DNA of 64,000 nt from M30B80 sp965656935. GTDB lineage: Bacteria > Pseudomonadota > Alphaproteobacteria > Rhodobacterales > Rhodobacteraceae. How positions within the stretch are numbered: the stretch's first letter is position 1; each line of letters starts with the position of its first letter. Position numbers and translations under genes: made by a program. The stretch is taken from the NCBI GenBank assembly GCA_965656935.1, contig CBFHMG010000006.1, forward strand, positions 113,155 to 177,154, in the 5' to 3' direction. Positions 26,906 through 34,871 of this stretch are shown here, in pieces. The notes beneath the pieces are model-generated. The model ran no database searches. It had not been told where the DNA came from and saw only the letters and a list, made by a program, of their open reading frames with translations.

Positions 26906-27607
26906 ATGCTTTTGCACTTCATAAATGATGAGTCCGGCGCGGTGACCGTCGACTGGGTGATGCTGACGGCAGCAGCCGCTGGCCTTGGCATGGCGATGGA
27001 TGAATTGGTAACCGGTGGCGTCAATAATATGGTCACCGCAATCACGCATCAATTGAGCGAAGCCGAGATCGCTGCCGCCTTCGACACCGCCGGAGAAGAG
27101 TTCGGCGCCTTCGAAAGCGTGCAACTGGCCTTGACCGATTTCGCAAGCGGGTCTGCGGGGTGGTCGGGCGGCAATGTCACGAATATTTCTGGCTTCGGGG
27201 ACCTGATGGTTCTGGGCGCCGGCCAATCGACAACCTATTCTACGATCATTCCCAGCGGCGCGTCATCGGCGACCTTCACATTTGATCTGGTCGCGGGGGA
27301 CAGTATCGACAACGAGACGGCTGTGTTCACCCTTAACGGCCAAGAGATCTTCGTGGCACGTTCTCCTTTTGATGGATCGCTCAGCATTGCAGATAGCAAT
27401 CTCGCGGGCGTTACAATCCAGACAGAAGTCTTGGCTAACAACACGGAGATGGGCGGGCGCAACTATTGGTCAGATAATATTTCAAGGATCACTGTCACAG
27501 TCGAAAACCCCGACCCAGAGCTGTCGCTGACCGCGCAATCCAATACCAACCAAGGCATAGATGACGAGTTCTACGGCATCGACAACTTCTCGCTGGTCGC
27601 GGAATGA
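26906..27607 (+). CDS. Flp-pilin-like protein with a C-terminal beta-rich domain
   Basis: 233 residues from the ATG giving MLLHFINDESGAVTVDWVMLTAAAAGLGMA. The N-terminus looks like a Flp/Tad prepilin: short leader, Gly11 as likely -1 residue, acidic residue at +5 (Asp16, then Trp) and a hydrophobic helix. Flp pilins are usually 50-80 residues, but here about 190 residues follow, rich in Ser, Thr, Asn and Gly with beta-strand patterns. These suggest an exported jelly-roll-like domain. No tad genes are nearby, and the role is unknown. An in-frame TTG four codons upstream is less likely as a start. Confidence 0.75.
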   Translation: MLLHFINDESGAVTVDWVMLTAAAAGLGMAMDELVTGGVNNMVTAITHQLSEAEIAAAFDTAGEEFGAFESVQLALTDFASGSAGWSGGNVTNISGFGDLMVLGAGQSTTYSTIIPSGASSATFTFDLVAGDSIDNETAVFTLNGQEIFVARSPFDGSLSIADSNLAGVTIQTEVLANNTEMGGRNYWSDNISRITVTVENPDPELSLTAQSNTNQGIDDEFYGIDNFSLVAE

Positions 27608-27647
27608 GCCGCTTGGAAAAAATAGCGGCAATCGCATAATTTTCCGC

Positions 27648-27675
27648 TTGCAGGCCTCTGCGGGCATCATTAAAG
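27648..27675 (+). promoter_or_regulatory. Possible promoter of tRNA-Gly
   Basis: TTGCAG (27648-27653) and TTAAAG (27670-27675) with a 16-base spacer would start transcription a few bases before the tRNA at 27690. The match is partial, but no other promoter-like sequence is closer. Confidence 0.4.
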
Positions 27676-27689
27676 ACCTGTCTCACAGA

Positions 27690-27764
27690 GCGGGCGTAGC
27701 TCAGGGGTAGAGCATTACCTTGCCAAGGTAAGGGTCGGGCGTTCGAATCGCCTCGCCCGCTCCA
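27690..27764 (+). tRNA. tRNA-Gly (anticodon GCC)
   Basis: Full cloverleaf: acceptor GCGGGCG with CGCCCGC, anticodon stem TTACC/GGTAA around the loop TTGCCAA (anticodon GCC), T-arm GGGCG-TTCGAAT-CGCCT (one G-T pair), discriminator T and encoded CCA. A strong terminator follows directly, so it is a single-gene transcript. Confidence 0.97.
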
Positions 27765-27773
27765 GTATAAAAA

Positions 27774-27802
27774 ACCCGGAAGGTTTTCCTTCCGGGTTTT
27801 TT
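27774..27802 (+). terminator. Rho-independent terminator after tRNA-Gly
   Basis: ACCCGGAAGG pairs with CCTTCCGGGT around a short loop and is followed by TTTTTT. It lies 10 bases after the tRNA 3' end. Confidence 0.9.
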
Positions 27803-27913
27803 ATTGTTTGGGCCAAGCCGCAACACTGCGCCCCCACTAAAATATCGCCATCTTGGCAGCACGCCTGCCCCCGCCTATAAGCCGCTCATCACGCAAGCCA
27901 AAGGGACATGTCC

Positions 27914-28501
27914 ATGCGTCGCGCCGAGATCAGCCGCAAGACGGCAGAAACAGATATCACCGTCGAGATTAATCTTGATGGTACAGGGTCTTATGACAAC
28001 CAGACAGGTGTTGGTTTCTTCGACCACATGCTTGACCAATTGGCGCGGCATTCGCTGATCGATATGACCATCCGCGCCAGCGGCGATCTGCATATCGATG
28101 ATCACCACACCGTCGAGGATGTGGGAATTGCCCTGGGCCAAGCCCTCGCCCAAGCGCTTGGCGACAAGCGCGGTATCCGCCGCTATGGGGCTTGCCTTTT
28201 GCCAATGGATGACGCCCTTGTGCGCGCCGCCCTCGACCTGAGCGCGCGGCCCTATCTTGTGTGGACCTTGGACATGCCAACCGCCAAAATCGGAACATTC
28301 GATACCGAATTGGTGCGCGAGTTCTTCCAAGCATTCGCCACCCATGGCGGGATCACCCTGCATGTGGATCAGCTCCATGGCCTTAACAGCCACCATATTG
28401 CCGAGGCCGCCTTCAAAGCGGTTGCGCGCGCGCTGCGCGAGGCGGTCGAGACCGACCCCCGCAAGGCGGACGCCGTGCCCTCCACCAAGGGTAGCTTATA
28501 G
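27914..28501 (+). CDS. hisB: Imidazoleglycerol-phosphate dehydratase HisB
   Basis: Dehydrates imidazole glycerol phosphate to imidazole acetol phosphate in histidine synthesis. The 195-residue monofunctional enzyme has GFFDHMLDQLARH, the metal-binding DDHHTVEDVGIALGQAL and the C-terminal GLNSHHIAEAAFKAVARALR. I use the second ATG, because AAAGGG then has an 8-base spacing; the ATG 6 bases earlier is also open. It begins the his gene run and is 3 bases before hisH. Confidence 0.96.
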   Translation: MRRAEISRKTAETDITVEINLDGTGSYDNQTGVGFFDHMLDQLARHSLIDMTIRASGDLHIDDHHTVEDVGIALGQALAQALGDKRGIRRYGACLLPMDDALVRAALDLSARPYLVWTLDMPTAKIGTFDTELVREFFQAFATHGGITLHVDQLHGLNSHHIAEAAFKAVARALREAVETDPRKADAVPSTKGSL

Positions 28502-28504
28502 GCA

Positions 28505-29143
28505 ATGACCACTGTTCTCGTCGATTATGACAGCGGCAATCTCCATTCCGCGGAGAAGGCCTTCCAGCGTATGGCGCGCGAGGGCGGGCATGATCATGTG
28601 ATCGTGTCCAACCGCCCCGAAGATGTGGCGCGCGCCAGCCGTGTTGTTCTGCCGGGCGATGGGGCTTTCCCTGCCTGCAGGCGCGGCTTGCAAGAGATCG
28701 ACGGGCTGGAAGAGGCCTTGGTCGAAGCTGTCGAGACGCGCGGCATTCCCTTTCTGGGGATTTGCGTGGGCATGCAAATGCTGACCAGTTGGGGCCGCGA
28801 ATATGAGGATGTGGCGGGCTTTGGCTGGGTCGCAGGCGAAGTGGTGCAGATCACGCCCTCGGATGCAGGCCTCAAGGTGCCCCATATGGGGTGGAATGAT
28901 CTTGTGATCGACCAGCCCCACCCGCTGCTAGAGGGGATCGAAACAGGCGATCACGCCTATTTCGTGCATTCCTACCAGATGAAGGTCACGGACCCCGCCG
29001 ATCTTTTGGCCCATGTTGATTATGGCGGCGATGTCACCGCGATTGTCGGGCGCGGCAATGTGGTGGGCACCCAGTTCCACCCCGAAAAGAGCCAAAGCGC
29101 AGGGCTGCGCCTGATTGCCAATTTCCTGAACTGGGCGCCGTGA
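28505..29143 (+). CDS. hisH: Imidazole glycerol phosphate synthase glutaminase subunit HisH
   Basis: Class I glutamine amidotransferase that supplies ammonia to HisF. The 212-residue protein has the nucleophile elbow GICVGMQML and the catalytic His-Glu in FHPEKSQ near the C-terminus. It starts 3 bases after hisB. Its partner hisF lies about 2.1 kb downstream, after hisA. Confidence 0.96.
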   Translation: MTTVLVDYDSGNLHSAEKAFQRMAREGGHDHVIVSNRPEDVARASRVVLPGDGAFPACRRGLQEIDGLEEALVEAVETRGIPFLGICVGMQMLTSWGREYEDVAGFGWVAGEVVQITPSDAGLKVPHMGWNDLVIDQPHPLLEGIETGDHAYFVHSYQMKVTDPADLLAHVDYGGDVTAIVGRGNVVGTQFHPEKSQSAGLRLIANFLNWAP

Positions 29144-29155
29144 GGCGCAAGAATT

Positions 29156-29545
29156 TTACTGGCGCGTCCAGCGCCCGCCTTCACGGCAGATCGCCCCGCC
29201 CATGACACAACCTGAGACGACCAATGTGTCGCCCTCCAGTTGCAGACGCGAGCGATATTCCTGATCACGGTCAGGCGAATAAATGCGGCCCCGATACTCG
29301 CCCCCGCCTTGCGGGCTTGTCTCCCAGATAATCTGCCGCCCAAGATTGTCCGTCTCCACCGAGGCACCCGAGGCATCAAAAGCCTGCACCAAGGTCCCGC
29401 AAAGGGCTGCGCCACAAACCTGCACATCGACAAGTCCGGAATTGCCATTATCATCGGGCGCTGTGCGCCATGTACCGATCAGGTCTTCGGCCATTGCCGC
29501 ATTTCCCAGACCGATGGCCAAGCTGGCCAGAACAAATACCCTCAT
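29156..29545 (-). CDS. Secreted DUF2147 family protein
   Basis: 129 residues from the ATG preceded by GGGAGAG. Residues 1-21 (MRVFVLASLAIGLGNAAMAED) form a signal peptide with an AMA cleavage site, so it is periplasmic. The mature part starts DLIGTWRTAPDDNGNSGLVDVQVCGAALCGTLV and ends with CREGGRWTR, the DUF2147 pattern with paired cysteines. It is antisense to the his genes, between hisH and hisA, with its own promoter expected. Function unknown. Confidence 0.85.
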   Translation of the reverse strand: MRVFVLASLAIGLGNAAMAEDLIGTWRTAPDDNGNSGLVDVQVCGAALCGTLVQAFDASGASVETDNLGRQIIWETSPQGGGEYRGRIYSPDRDQEYRSRLQLEGDTLVVSGCVMGGAICREGGRWTRQ

Positions 29546-29687
29546 CTCTCTCCCTTTCCGAAGCTTCCCCCAAATTTCTGACGGGTTTTTCACCAATCTG
29601 GCAAGGATTACGTAGCTGCACCTTGCCCGCCGCGCGGGCTTGGGCCAAAAGGCGCGCAAGCCAAGCGATTGTTGAAAGGTGCGCCCC

Positions 29688-30407
29688 ATGATCCTCTACC
29701 CCGCGATTGACCTCAAAGACGGGCAGGCCGTGCGCCTTTATAAAGGCGAGATGGATCAGGCGACGGTGTTCAGCGACAACCCTGCAGCACAAGCCAAAGC
29801 CTTTGAGGATGCGGGATGCGAATGGCTTCATCTGGTCGATCTTAACGGCGCTTTCGCAGGCGAGCCTGTCAATGGTGCCGCAGTGGAGGCGATCTTGGCC
29901 GATACAAATGTGCCAGCCCAATTGGGCGGCGGCATCCGTGATATGGCCACCATCGAGGCATGGATCGAAAAAGGCATCGCACGCGTGATCCTTGGCACAG
30001 TTGCCGTGGAAAACCCCGATCTCGTGCGTCAGGCCGCCCGCGCCTTCCCCGACAAAGTGGCCGTAGGCTTGGATGCACGTGAAGGCCGTGTGGCCACCCG
30101 TGGGTGGGCCGAGGAAACCGACCTGATGGTCACCGATCTGGCCAAAAGCTTTGAAGATGCAGGCGTTGCCGCCATCATCTATACCGATATCAACCGCGAT
30201 GGGGCGATGCAGGGCCCCAATATCGAGGCGACCGAGGCTTTGGCCCGCGCCACCTCGATCCCCGTGATTGCATCGGGCGGCGTCTCTTCCATGAAAGACC
30301 TGATCGCGCTGCGCGACACGGGCGTGATCGCGGGCGCAATTTCGGGCCGTGCGCTTTATGACGGCGCACTTGATCTGGGCGAGGCATTGGCAGCCCTTAA
30401 GGGCTGA
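29688..30407 (+). CDS. hisA: Phosphoribosylformimino-5-aminoimidazole carboxamide ribotide isomerase HisA
   Basis: (Beta-alpha)8 barrel that isomerises ProFAR in histidine synthesis. The start MILYPAIDLKDGQAVRL carries the catalytic Asp8, and AAAGGTG lies 8 bases upstream; a GTG three codons earlier is unlikely. The 239-residue protein has GGGIRD, VGLDAREG, the second catalytic aspartate in YTDINRDGAMQGPN and ASGGVSS. It is separated from hisH by the opposite-strand DUF2147 gene. Confidence 0.96.
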   Translation: MILYPAIDLKDGQAVRLYKGEMDQATVFSDNPAAQAKAFEDAGCEWLHLVDLNGAFAGEPVNGAAVEAILADTNVPAQLGGGIRDMATIEAWIEKGIARVILGTVAVENPDLVRQAARAFPDKVAVGLDAREGRVATRGWAEETDLMVTDLAKSFEDAGVAAIIYTDINRDGAMQGPNIEATEALARATSIPVIASGGVSSMKDLIALRDTGVIAGAISGRALYDGALDLGEALAALKG

Positions 30408-30419
30408 AGCGCCTATGCT

Positions 30420-31172
30420 TTAAATCGAGCCCGCCTCGACCATGTAATTGCAGGCCGTGCACATCTTGGCATCATCCGAGGCCAGAAACAGCACCATGCG
30501 CGCCACATAGACGGGATCAATCAGATCAGGCAGGCATTGCCTGTTGCGATGCGCCTCAAGGCTTTCGGGCGTGGCCCATAGCTCTTTTTGGCGCTCGGTC
30601 ATGATCCAGCCCGGAACGACAGTATTGACGCGAATGCGGTCCCGTCCCAGATCACGCGCCATTGTGCGCGTCAGGCCATGCACCGCTGCCTTGGCCGTGG
30701 CATAGGCAGGGAAACCGCCCCCCGCCTCCCACCAAGAATTCGATCCCATATTGATGATCGAGCCACCGCCCTTGCCCGCCATTCCAGGCGCAAGGGCTTG
30801 GATCGCGAAAAACATATGGCGCAGATTGGTGTGCTGGCGTTCATCCCAATAGTCAGCCGTGACCTCTTTCCAGTCATGACGATCATCACGGGCGGCGTTG
30901 TTCACAAGCACATCTGCCGCGCCCATCTCCTGCTCCAGCGCGGCCAAGGCGCGGCGCAGATCGTCGATATCGCGCAGATCGGCTCGCGCAAAGCTGACAT
31001 CGCCCTCGGTCTCTTCGATCAGGCGAAACGAGGTTTCCTCGTCAATATCGACAAAGCCCACATGCGCGCCCTGCTCGGCAAAGGCGCGCACCATCTCGGC
31101 CCCGATACCTGCGGCACCACCAGAAATGAAAACAGCCTTCCCCTTGAGGCTGGGATAGATTGCAAAACTCAT
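30420..31172 (-). CDS. SDR family oxidoreductase (xylose/sugar dehydrogenase-like)
   Basis: 250-residue short-chain dehydrogenase with the cofactor loop GGAAGIG (18-24), NNAA (91-94), Ser144 and the catalytic Tyr157-x3-Lys161. The acidic VDIDEE after beta-2 favours NAD+. The segments DDRHDWKEVTADYWDER, NTVVPGWIMTERQ and FLASDDAKMCT resemble Caulobacter D-xylose 1-dehydrogenase and related aldose dehydrogenases. It is antisense between hisA and hisF, and no other sugar-catabolic gene is adjacent. The substrate is inferred only. Confidence 0.85.
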   Translation of the reverse strand: MSFAIYPSLKGKAVFISGGAAGIGAEMVRAFAEQGAHVGFVDIDEETSFRLIEETEGDVSFARADLRDIDDLRRALAALEQEMGAADVLVNNAARDDRHDWKEVTADYWDERQHTNLRHMFFAIQALAPGMAGKGGGSIINMGSNSWWEAGGGFPAYATAKAAVHGLTRTMARDLGRDRIRVNTVVPGWIMTERQKELWATPESLEAHRNRQCLPDLIDPVYVARMVLFLASDDAKMCTACNYMVEAGSI

Positions 31173-31262
31173 CTGCGTCCTTCCGTTTTGAGTGTGAACC
31201 TTTCATAAGGACAGCGTAAGGACAACTTGTTCTGGCGGGTTTGCCCGCTTATGGAAGGCCCC

Positions 31263-32024
31263 ATGCTGAAGACACGCATCATCCCCTGCCTTGATGTCGC
31301 CGAAGGGCGCACGGTCAAAGGCGTGAATTTCGTCGATCTGATCGATGCAGGCGACCCTGTGGAGCAGGCCCGCGCCTATGACGCGGCGGGCGCGGATGAA
31401 TTGTGCTTTCTCGATATCAAGGCCACCCATGAAAACCGTGGCACGATGTATGATCTGGCCACCCGCACCGCCGAGCAATGCTTCATGCCGCTGACCATCG
31501 GCGGGGGCGTGCGCAGCGTTGAGGATGTGCGCAACCTGCTGCTGGCTGGCGCCGATAAGGTCAGTTTCAACTCGGCCGCAGTGGCCGACCCCGATGTGGT
31601 GGCGCGTGCGGCTGATAAATTCGGCAGCCAATGCATTGTTGTGGCGATTGACGCAAAAACCGTATCCCCCGGAAAATGGGAGATTTTCACCCATGGCGGG
31701 CGCAAGGCCACAGGTATTGATGCGGTTGAGTTCGCCAAGCTGATGGTCTCCAAGGGTGCGGGCGAGATCCTGCTGACCTCGATGGATCGCGATGGCACGA
31801 AATCGGGTTTCAACCTTCCGCTGACCCGTGCGGTCTCGGATGCGGTGCATGTGCCCGTGATCGCCTCGGGCGGTGTCGGCACGCTGGACCATCTGGTGGA
31901 AGGCGTGACCGAAGGCCATGCAAGCGCCGTGCTGGCGGCTTCCATCTTCCATTTCGGCACCTATACAATCGGCGAGGCCAAAGCCCATATGGCCGCCGCT
32001 GGCATCCCCGTGAGGCTGACATGA
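31263..32024 (+). CDS. hisF: Imidazole glycerol phosphate synthase cyclase subunit HisF
   Basis: (Beta-alpha)8 barrel that condenses PRFAR with HisH-derived ammonia to give IGP and AICAR. The start MLKTRIIPCLDVAEGRTVKG carries the first catalytic aspartate, and LLTSMDRDGTKSGF the second. The 253-residue length is normal. A longer open frame upstream adds 12 unrelated residues. It overlaps hisE by 4 bases. Confidence 0.97.
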   Translation: MLKTRIIPCLDVAEGRTVKGVNFVDLIDAGDPVEQARAYDAAGADELCFLDIKATHENRGTMYDLATRTAEQCFMPLTIGGGVRSVEDVRNLLLAGADKVSFNSAAVADPDVVARAADKFGSQCIVVAIDAKTVSPGKWEIFTHGGRKATGIDAVEFAKLMVSKGAGEILLTSMDRDGTKSGFNLPLTRAVSDAVHVPVIASGGVGTLDHLVEGVTEGHASAVLAASIFHFGTYTIGEAKAHMAAAGIPVRLT

Positions 32025-32332
32025 GCGATACCCTTTCCCGCCTGTTCGCAACCATCGAAACGCGCAAATCTGCTGACCCCGATAGCTCCTGGACGGCCAA
32101 GCTCCTGTCCAAGGGCCCCGAAAAATGCGCCGAAAAATTCGGGGAAGAAGCGGTTGAGGCCATTATCGAGGCTGTCAAAGGCGACAAGGCCGCACTGACA
32201 TCGGAAGCCGCGGATGTGATCTATCACTTGGCGGTCATGCTGGCGGCGCGTGATATCCCGCTTGAGGACGTCTTGGCAGAGCTAGAGCGGCGCGAAGGCA
32301 CCAGCGGGCTTGAGGAAAAAGCCAGCCGTTGA
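32021..32332 (+). CDS. hisE: Phosphoribosyl-ATP pyrophosphatase HisE
   Basis: Hydrolyses PR-ATP to PR-AMP in the second step of histidine synthesis. The 103-residue all-alpha MazG-like protein has SWTAKLLSKGPEKCAEKFGEEAVEAIIEAV and AADVIYHLAVMLAAR, including the metal-binding EExxE-type helix. Its start overlaps the hisF stop. Its stop codon directly abuts the stop of the convergent gene with no spacer. Confidence 0.95.
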   Translation: MSDTLSRLFATIETRKSADPDSSWTAKLLSKGPEKCAEKFGEEAVEAIIEAVKGDKAALTSEAADVIYHLAVMLAARDIPLEDVLAELERREGTSGLEEKASR

Positions 32333-32806
32333 TCACAGCTTTGAGCTGATGATGCCCGTATTGAACCCGCCCATCCGCAATTCGCCGAACAAGCGTTGAT
32401 ATTCGATCTTGGGGCAGCGGTTCTGGATCACGATCAGCCCTTCGGCCTCGGCCTTTGCGGCCGCCTCGGCATGCATCACCCCGATCTGCATCCAGATCAC
32501 TTTGGGCCGGATCGGCATGGCGAGCGCTTCCTCCACGATCTCAGGCACAGCCTCGGATTTGCGGAAGATATCGACAACCCCCACAGCTGTGGTGATCTCG
32601 GACAGGCCTGCCAGAACCGTCTCACCAAAGAGCGATGTGCCCGCTTGCACAGGGTTGACCGGAATAACCCGATAGCCCTTCAGCTTGAGATAACGGCCCA
32701 CATAATGGCTTGGCCTGACCGGATTCGGCGACACGCCCACACAGGCGAAAACCTTGTTTTCACGCAGGACTTTTCGAAGCAAATCATCTGAAGGTGTCTC
32801 GGTCAT
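32333..32806 (-). CDS. CoA-binding domain protein (YccU-like)
   Basis: 157-residue single-domain protein of the CoA_binding_2 family. It has a Rossmann-like start KVFACVGVSPNPVRPSHYVGRYLKLKGYRVIPVNP, then VDIFRKSEAVPEIVEEA and KVIWMQIGV, ending near a conserved CPKIEYQRL. The family binds CoA or a similar nucleotide; physiological role unsettled. It converges on hisE with abutting stop codons. Confidence 0.88.
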   Translation of the reverse strand: MTETPSDDLLRKVLRENKVFACVGVSPNPVRPSHYVGRYLKLKGYRVIPVNPVQAGTSLFGETVLAGLSEITTAVGVVDIFRKSEAVPEIVEEALAMPIRPKVIWMQIGVMHAEAAAKAEAEGLIVIQNRCPKIEYQRLFGELRMGGFNTGIISSKL

Positions 32807-32825
32807 GCAATTTGGTTAGCACAAT

Positions 32826-32859
32826 AAAAAAGCGCCCGCAGCGGAAATCCGGCGGGCGC
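32826..32859 (-). terminator. Rho-independent terminator downstream of the YHS gene
   Basis: On the minus strand GCGCCCGC pairs with GCGGGCGC around a 12-base loop and is followed by TTTTTT. It ends the transcript of the gene at 32971-33435 and separates it from the CoA-binding gene. Confidence 0.85.
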
Positions 32860-32970
32860 AAGTTGCGGAACGAGGGACAGTAATGGACACTGGGAGTTCC
32901 GGTCACCAGCGCCTGTGAAAGACATATGTCGGCCTTTACGTTTTGGAAGGCCGTGATGCCGCAGATGTGA

Positions 32971-33435
32971 TCAGCCCAAGATCGCAGGCCAATTGGCCAG
33001 TCCTGCGGCGATATTTTCATCAATATCGCGCAACCAGCGCCGCCGAACACGGATCGAGGCATTCAGATAGAGCCGACCTTCATGGATCGTCCACGCCTCG
33101 GGAATTGTGGGGGCAAGATAGCCACGCGAAGCCGCAAAGGCGCAATATCCGCCAAATACGGGGGCAAAGGCCTCGGGATCGGCGGCAAAGGCATCGCGAT
33201 TGGCCTCGGTCGCAAATTGCCAGCGCGCGCCGTTCCAATCATGGGTGATCGACGCCATCCCCGCGACGGGGCCATTGCCCTCGAAATAAGCCACGACATC
33301 ACTGCCATCGATGGCAATCCCGCCCTCCTGATAGATCATCGGCTCGGCCGCCATAGCGGGCCGTGCGGCAAGCCAAACAGCGGCAGGGGCAGCAGCAACA
33401 AGGCCAAGGGCCATTCTTCGGGATAGATCGGGCAT
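32971..33435 (-). CDS. Exported YHS-domain protein
   Basis: 154 residues from an ATG with a strong AGGAGG 5 bases upstream. The N-terminus (SRRMALGLVAAAPAAVWLAARPAMAA) is a signal peptide with twin arginines, so Tat export is possible. The rest follows the YHS domain pattern: GIAIDGSDVVAYFEG, WQFATEANRDAFAADPEAFAPVFGGYCAFA. The family is thought to bind metals; no function is established. Confidence 0.85.
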   Translation of the reverse strand: MPDLSRRMALGLVAAAPAAVWLAARPAMAAEPMIYQEGGIAIDGSDVVAYFEGNGPVAGMASITHDWNGARWQFATEANRDAFAADPEAFAPVFGGYCAFAASRGYLAPTIPEAWTIHEGRLYLNASIRVRRRWLRDIDENIAAGLANWPAILG

Positions 33436-33531
33436 TGCATCCTCCTGTAAGCGACGAGAGCACAAATAGGGCCTAGCCCGCCCTGCCGCGAGAGGCCTGA
33501 CGCAGACGTGAAAACCTGTAATGAAAGGATG

Positions 33532-33840
33532 TCAGTCGAGAATATCTTCGATCACATCAAAGGCCTCGCCCAAAGCCTCACGCCAGAAACTCTTGCGGCG
33601 CTTTTTCTTTTTGGGGCGCTTATATTCCTCATCCGGCACCCAGCTTGCCCGCGAGGCAGGCGCTGGCCGTGACGGTTTGGGGGCGGGCTTGGCGCGGCGA
33701 TCCAGCTTGACGGGCTTCATCTCGTGCAGCGGTGCCCCGCAGGAGCCACAGGCCAATTCATGCCCGCCGCGCGCAGTCAGTTGCAACAGGCTGCGTGCAC
33801 CACAATAGCAGCAAGTGGCGATTTTGTTTTGATGCTTCAT
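33532..33840 (-). CDS. Small zinc-ribbon protein of unknown function
   Basis: 102 residues. The N-terminal part has two Cys pairs, C10/C13 (CCYCG) and C31/C34 (CGSCG), spaced like a zinc ribbon. A Pro/Lys/Arg-rich linker follows (residues about 44-85, ending KRPKKKKRRK), then an acidic amphipathic tail FWREALGEAFDVIEDILD. It lies 10 bases after rlmB on the same strand and is probably co-transcribed. Binding to nucleic acid or ribosomes is a guess. Confidence 0.75.
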   Translation of the reverse strand: MKHQNKIATCCYCGARSLLQLTARGGHELACGSCGAPLHEMKPVKLDRRAKPAPKPSRPAPASRASWVPDEEYKRPKKKKRRKSFWREALGEAFDVIEDILD

Positions 33841-33850
33841 GAAACCCTCG

Positions 33851-34630
33851 CTAGCGACGTGTCACTGCATATAAGGAGACTGCCGCCGCATTCGAGACGT
33901 TGAGCGAGCCAAATTCGCCTGCATAGGGAATTTTTACCAGATGGTGGCATAGCTCACGGGTACGCTCGCGCATGCCTGGCCCTTCGGCCCCCAGCACAAG
34001 TGCAACGGGATGTTCATGCAACCCTGCCGCCATCGTGTCGATCTCATCCTCGCCAAGCCCGTCAAGGCCCAGAATCGTATAGCCCATATCGCGCAGCTCT
34101 TGCATCGCATTGCCAAGGTTCTGGACGCGAAGATAGGGCTGGCGCTCCAATGCACCCGAGGCGGTTTTGGCCAAGGCCCCTGTCTCAGGCGCGGAATGTC
34201 GATGGGGGGCGATGACGGCGCGCGCGCCAAACACTTCGGCCGAGCGCAGGATCGCCCCGACATTATGGGGGTCGGTCACACGATCGAGCAATAACAGACG
34301 CGGCGCGCCTGATCCGGGCTCGGCCACATCCTTGAGACGGCCCCAATCCAGCGGCTTGACCTCAAGCGCTGCGCCCTGATGGACAGAGCCTGCATCCAGC
34401 GGTGCGGTGAATTTGCGCGGATCAACAATCTCGGGCTCCATGCCGCTTTGGGCAATCGCCTCGGCCAGCTTATCCGAGGCGTTCTTTGTCACGACCAAAT
34501 TCAGTTTTTCGCGGGCGGGATTAACCAAAGCATCGCGCACTGCATGAAGGCCAAACAGCCACACGGTTTCCGCCGCTGCCGCCTTGCGAACGCGTTCTTT
34601 TTCAACCACCCATGTCGGTTTCTTTACCAT
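33851..34630 (-). CDS. rlmB: 23S rRNA 2'-O-ribose G2251 methyltransferase RlmB (TrmH family)
   Basis: SPOUT methyltransferase with the N-terminal L30e-like substrate-binding domain (WLFGLHAVRDAL...KLAEAIAQSG). The catalytic knot has DPHNVGAILRSAEVFGA (motif 1), LVLGAEGPGMR (motif 2) and IPYAGEFGSLNVSNAAAVSLY (motif 3). Start set at MVKKPTWVVEKERVRK (259 residues); a start 12 codons upstream is open. RlmB is the best fit within the family, but other 2'-O-methyltransferases are close. The gene is divergent from tRNA-Tyr. Confidence 0.9.
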   Translation of the reverse strand: MVKKPTWVVEKERVRKAAAAETVWLFGLHAVRDALVNPAREKLNLVVTKNASDKLAEAIAQSGMEPEIVDPRKFTAPLDAGSVHQGAALEVKPLDWGRLKDVAEPGSGAPRLLLLDRVTDPHNVGAILRSAEVFGARAVIAPHRHSAPETGALAKTASGALERQPYLRVQNLGNAMQELRDMGYTILGLDGLGEDEIDTMAAGLHEHPVALVLGAEGPGMRERTRELCHHLVKIPYAGEFGSLNVSNAAAVSLYAVTRR

Positions 34631-34721
34631 GGCCGGACCATGCGCAGCGATTGGCAGAAAGTTCAAGATGCGAGCGCATCATGCGAGTTTGATCGCAGGT
34701 GAAAAACACAAGCTTTTGCTC

Positions 34722-34750
34722 TTGACCACCTGACCTATGCCAGCTATCCC
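34722..34750 (+). promoter_or_regulatory. Promoter of tRNA-Tyr
   Basis: TTGACC (34722-34727) and TATCCC (34745-34750) have an ideal 17-base spacer. They are followed by a GC-rich discriminator (GCCCGCC) typical of stringently controlled stable-RNA promoters. Transcription would start about 4 bases before the mature tRNA 5' end. Confidence 0.65.
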
Positions 34751-34760
34751 GCCCGCCAGT

Positions 34761-34844
34761 GGGCGACAGGCCGCAAGGTGTGGCAGGGGACTGTAACTCC
34801 CTCGCGGAGACGCACGCCTGGTTCGATTCCAGGGTCGCCCACCA
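34761..34844 (+). tRNA. tRNA-Tyr (anticodon GTA)
   Basis: Acceptor GGGCGAC with GTCGCCC, a D-arm GCCG/TGGC, anticodon stem GGGGA/TCCCT around CTGTAAC (anticodon GTA), a long class II variable arm, T-arm CCTGG-TTCGATT-CCAGG, then A and encoded CCA. The long variable arm is expected of bacterial tRNA-Tyr. Confidence 0.95.
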
Positions 34845-34871
34845 CTTCTCAACTCAAGATGATTTAAGCGC

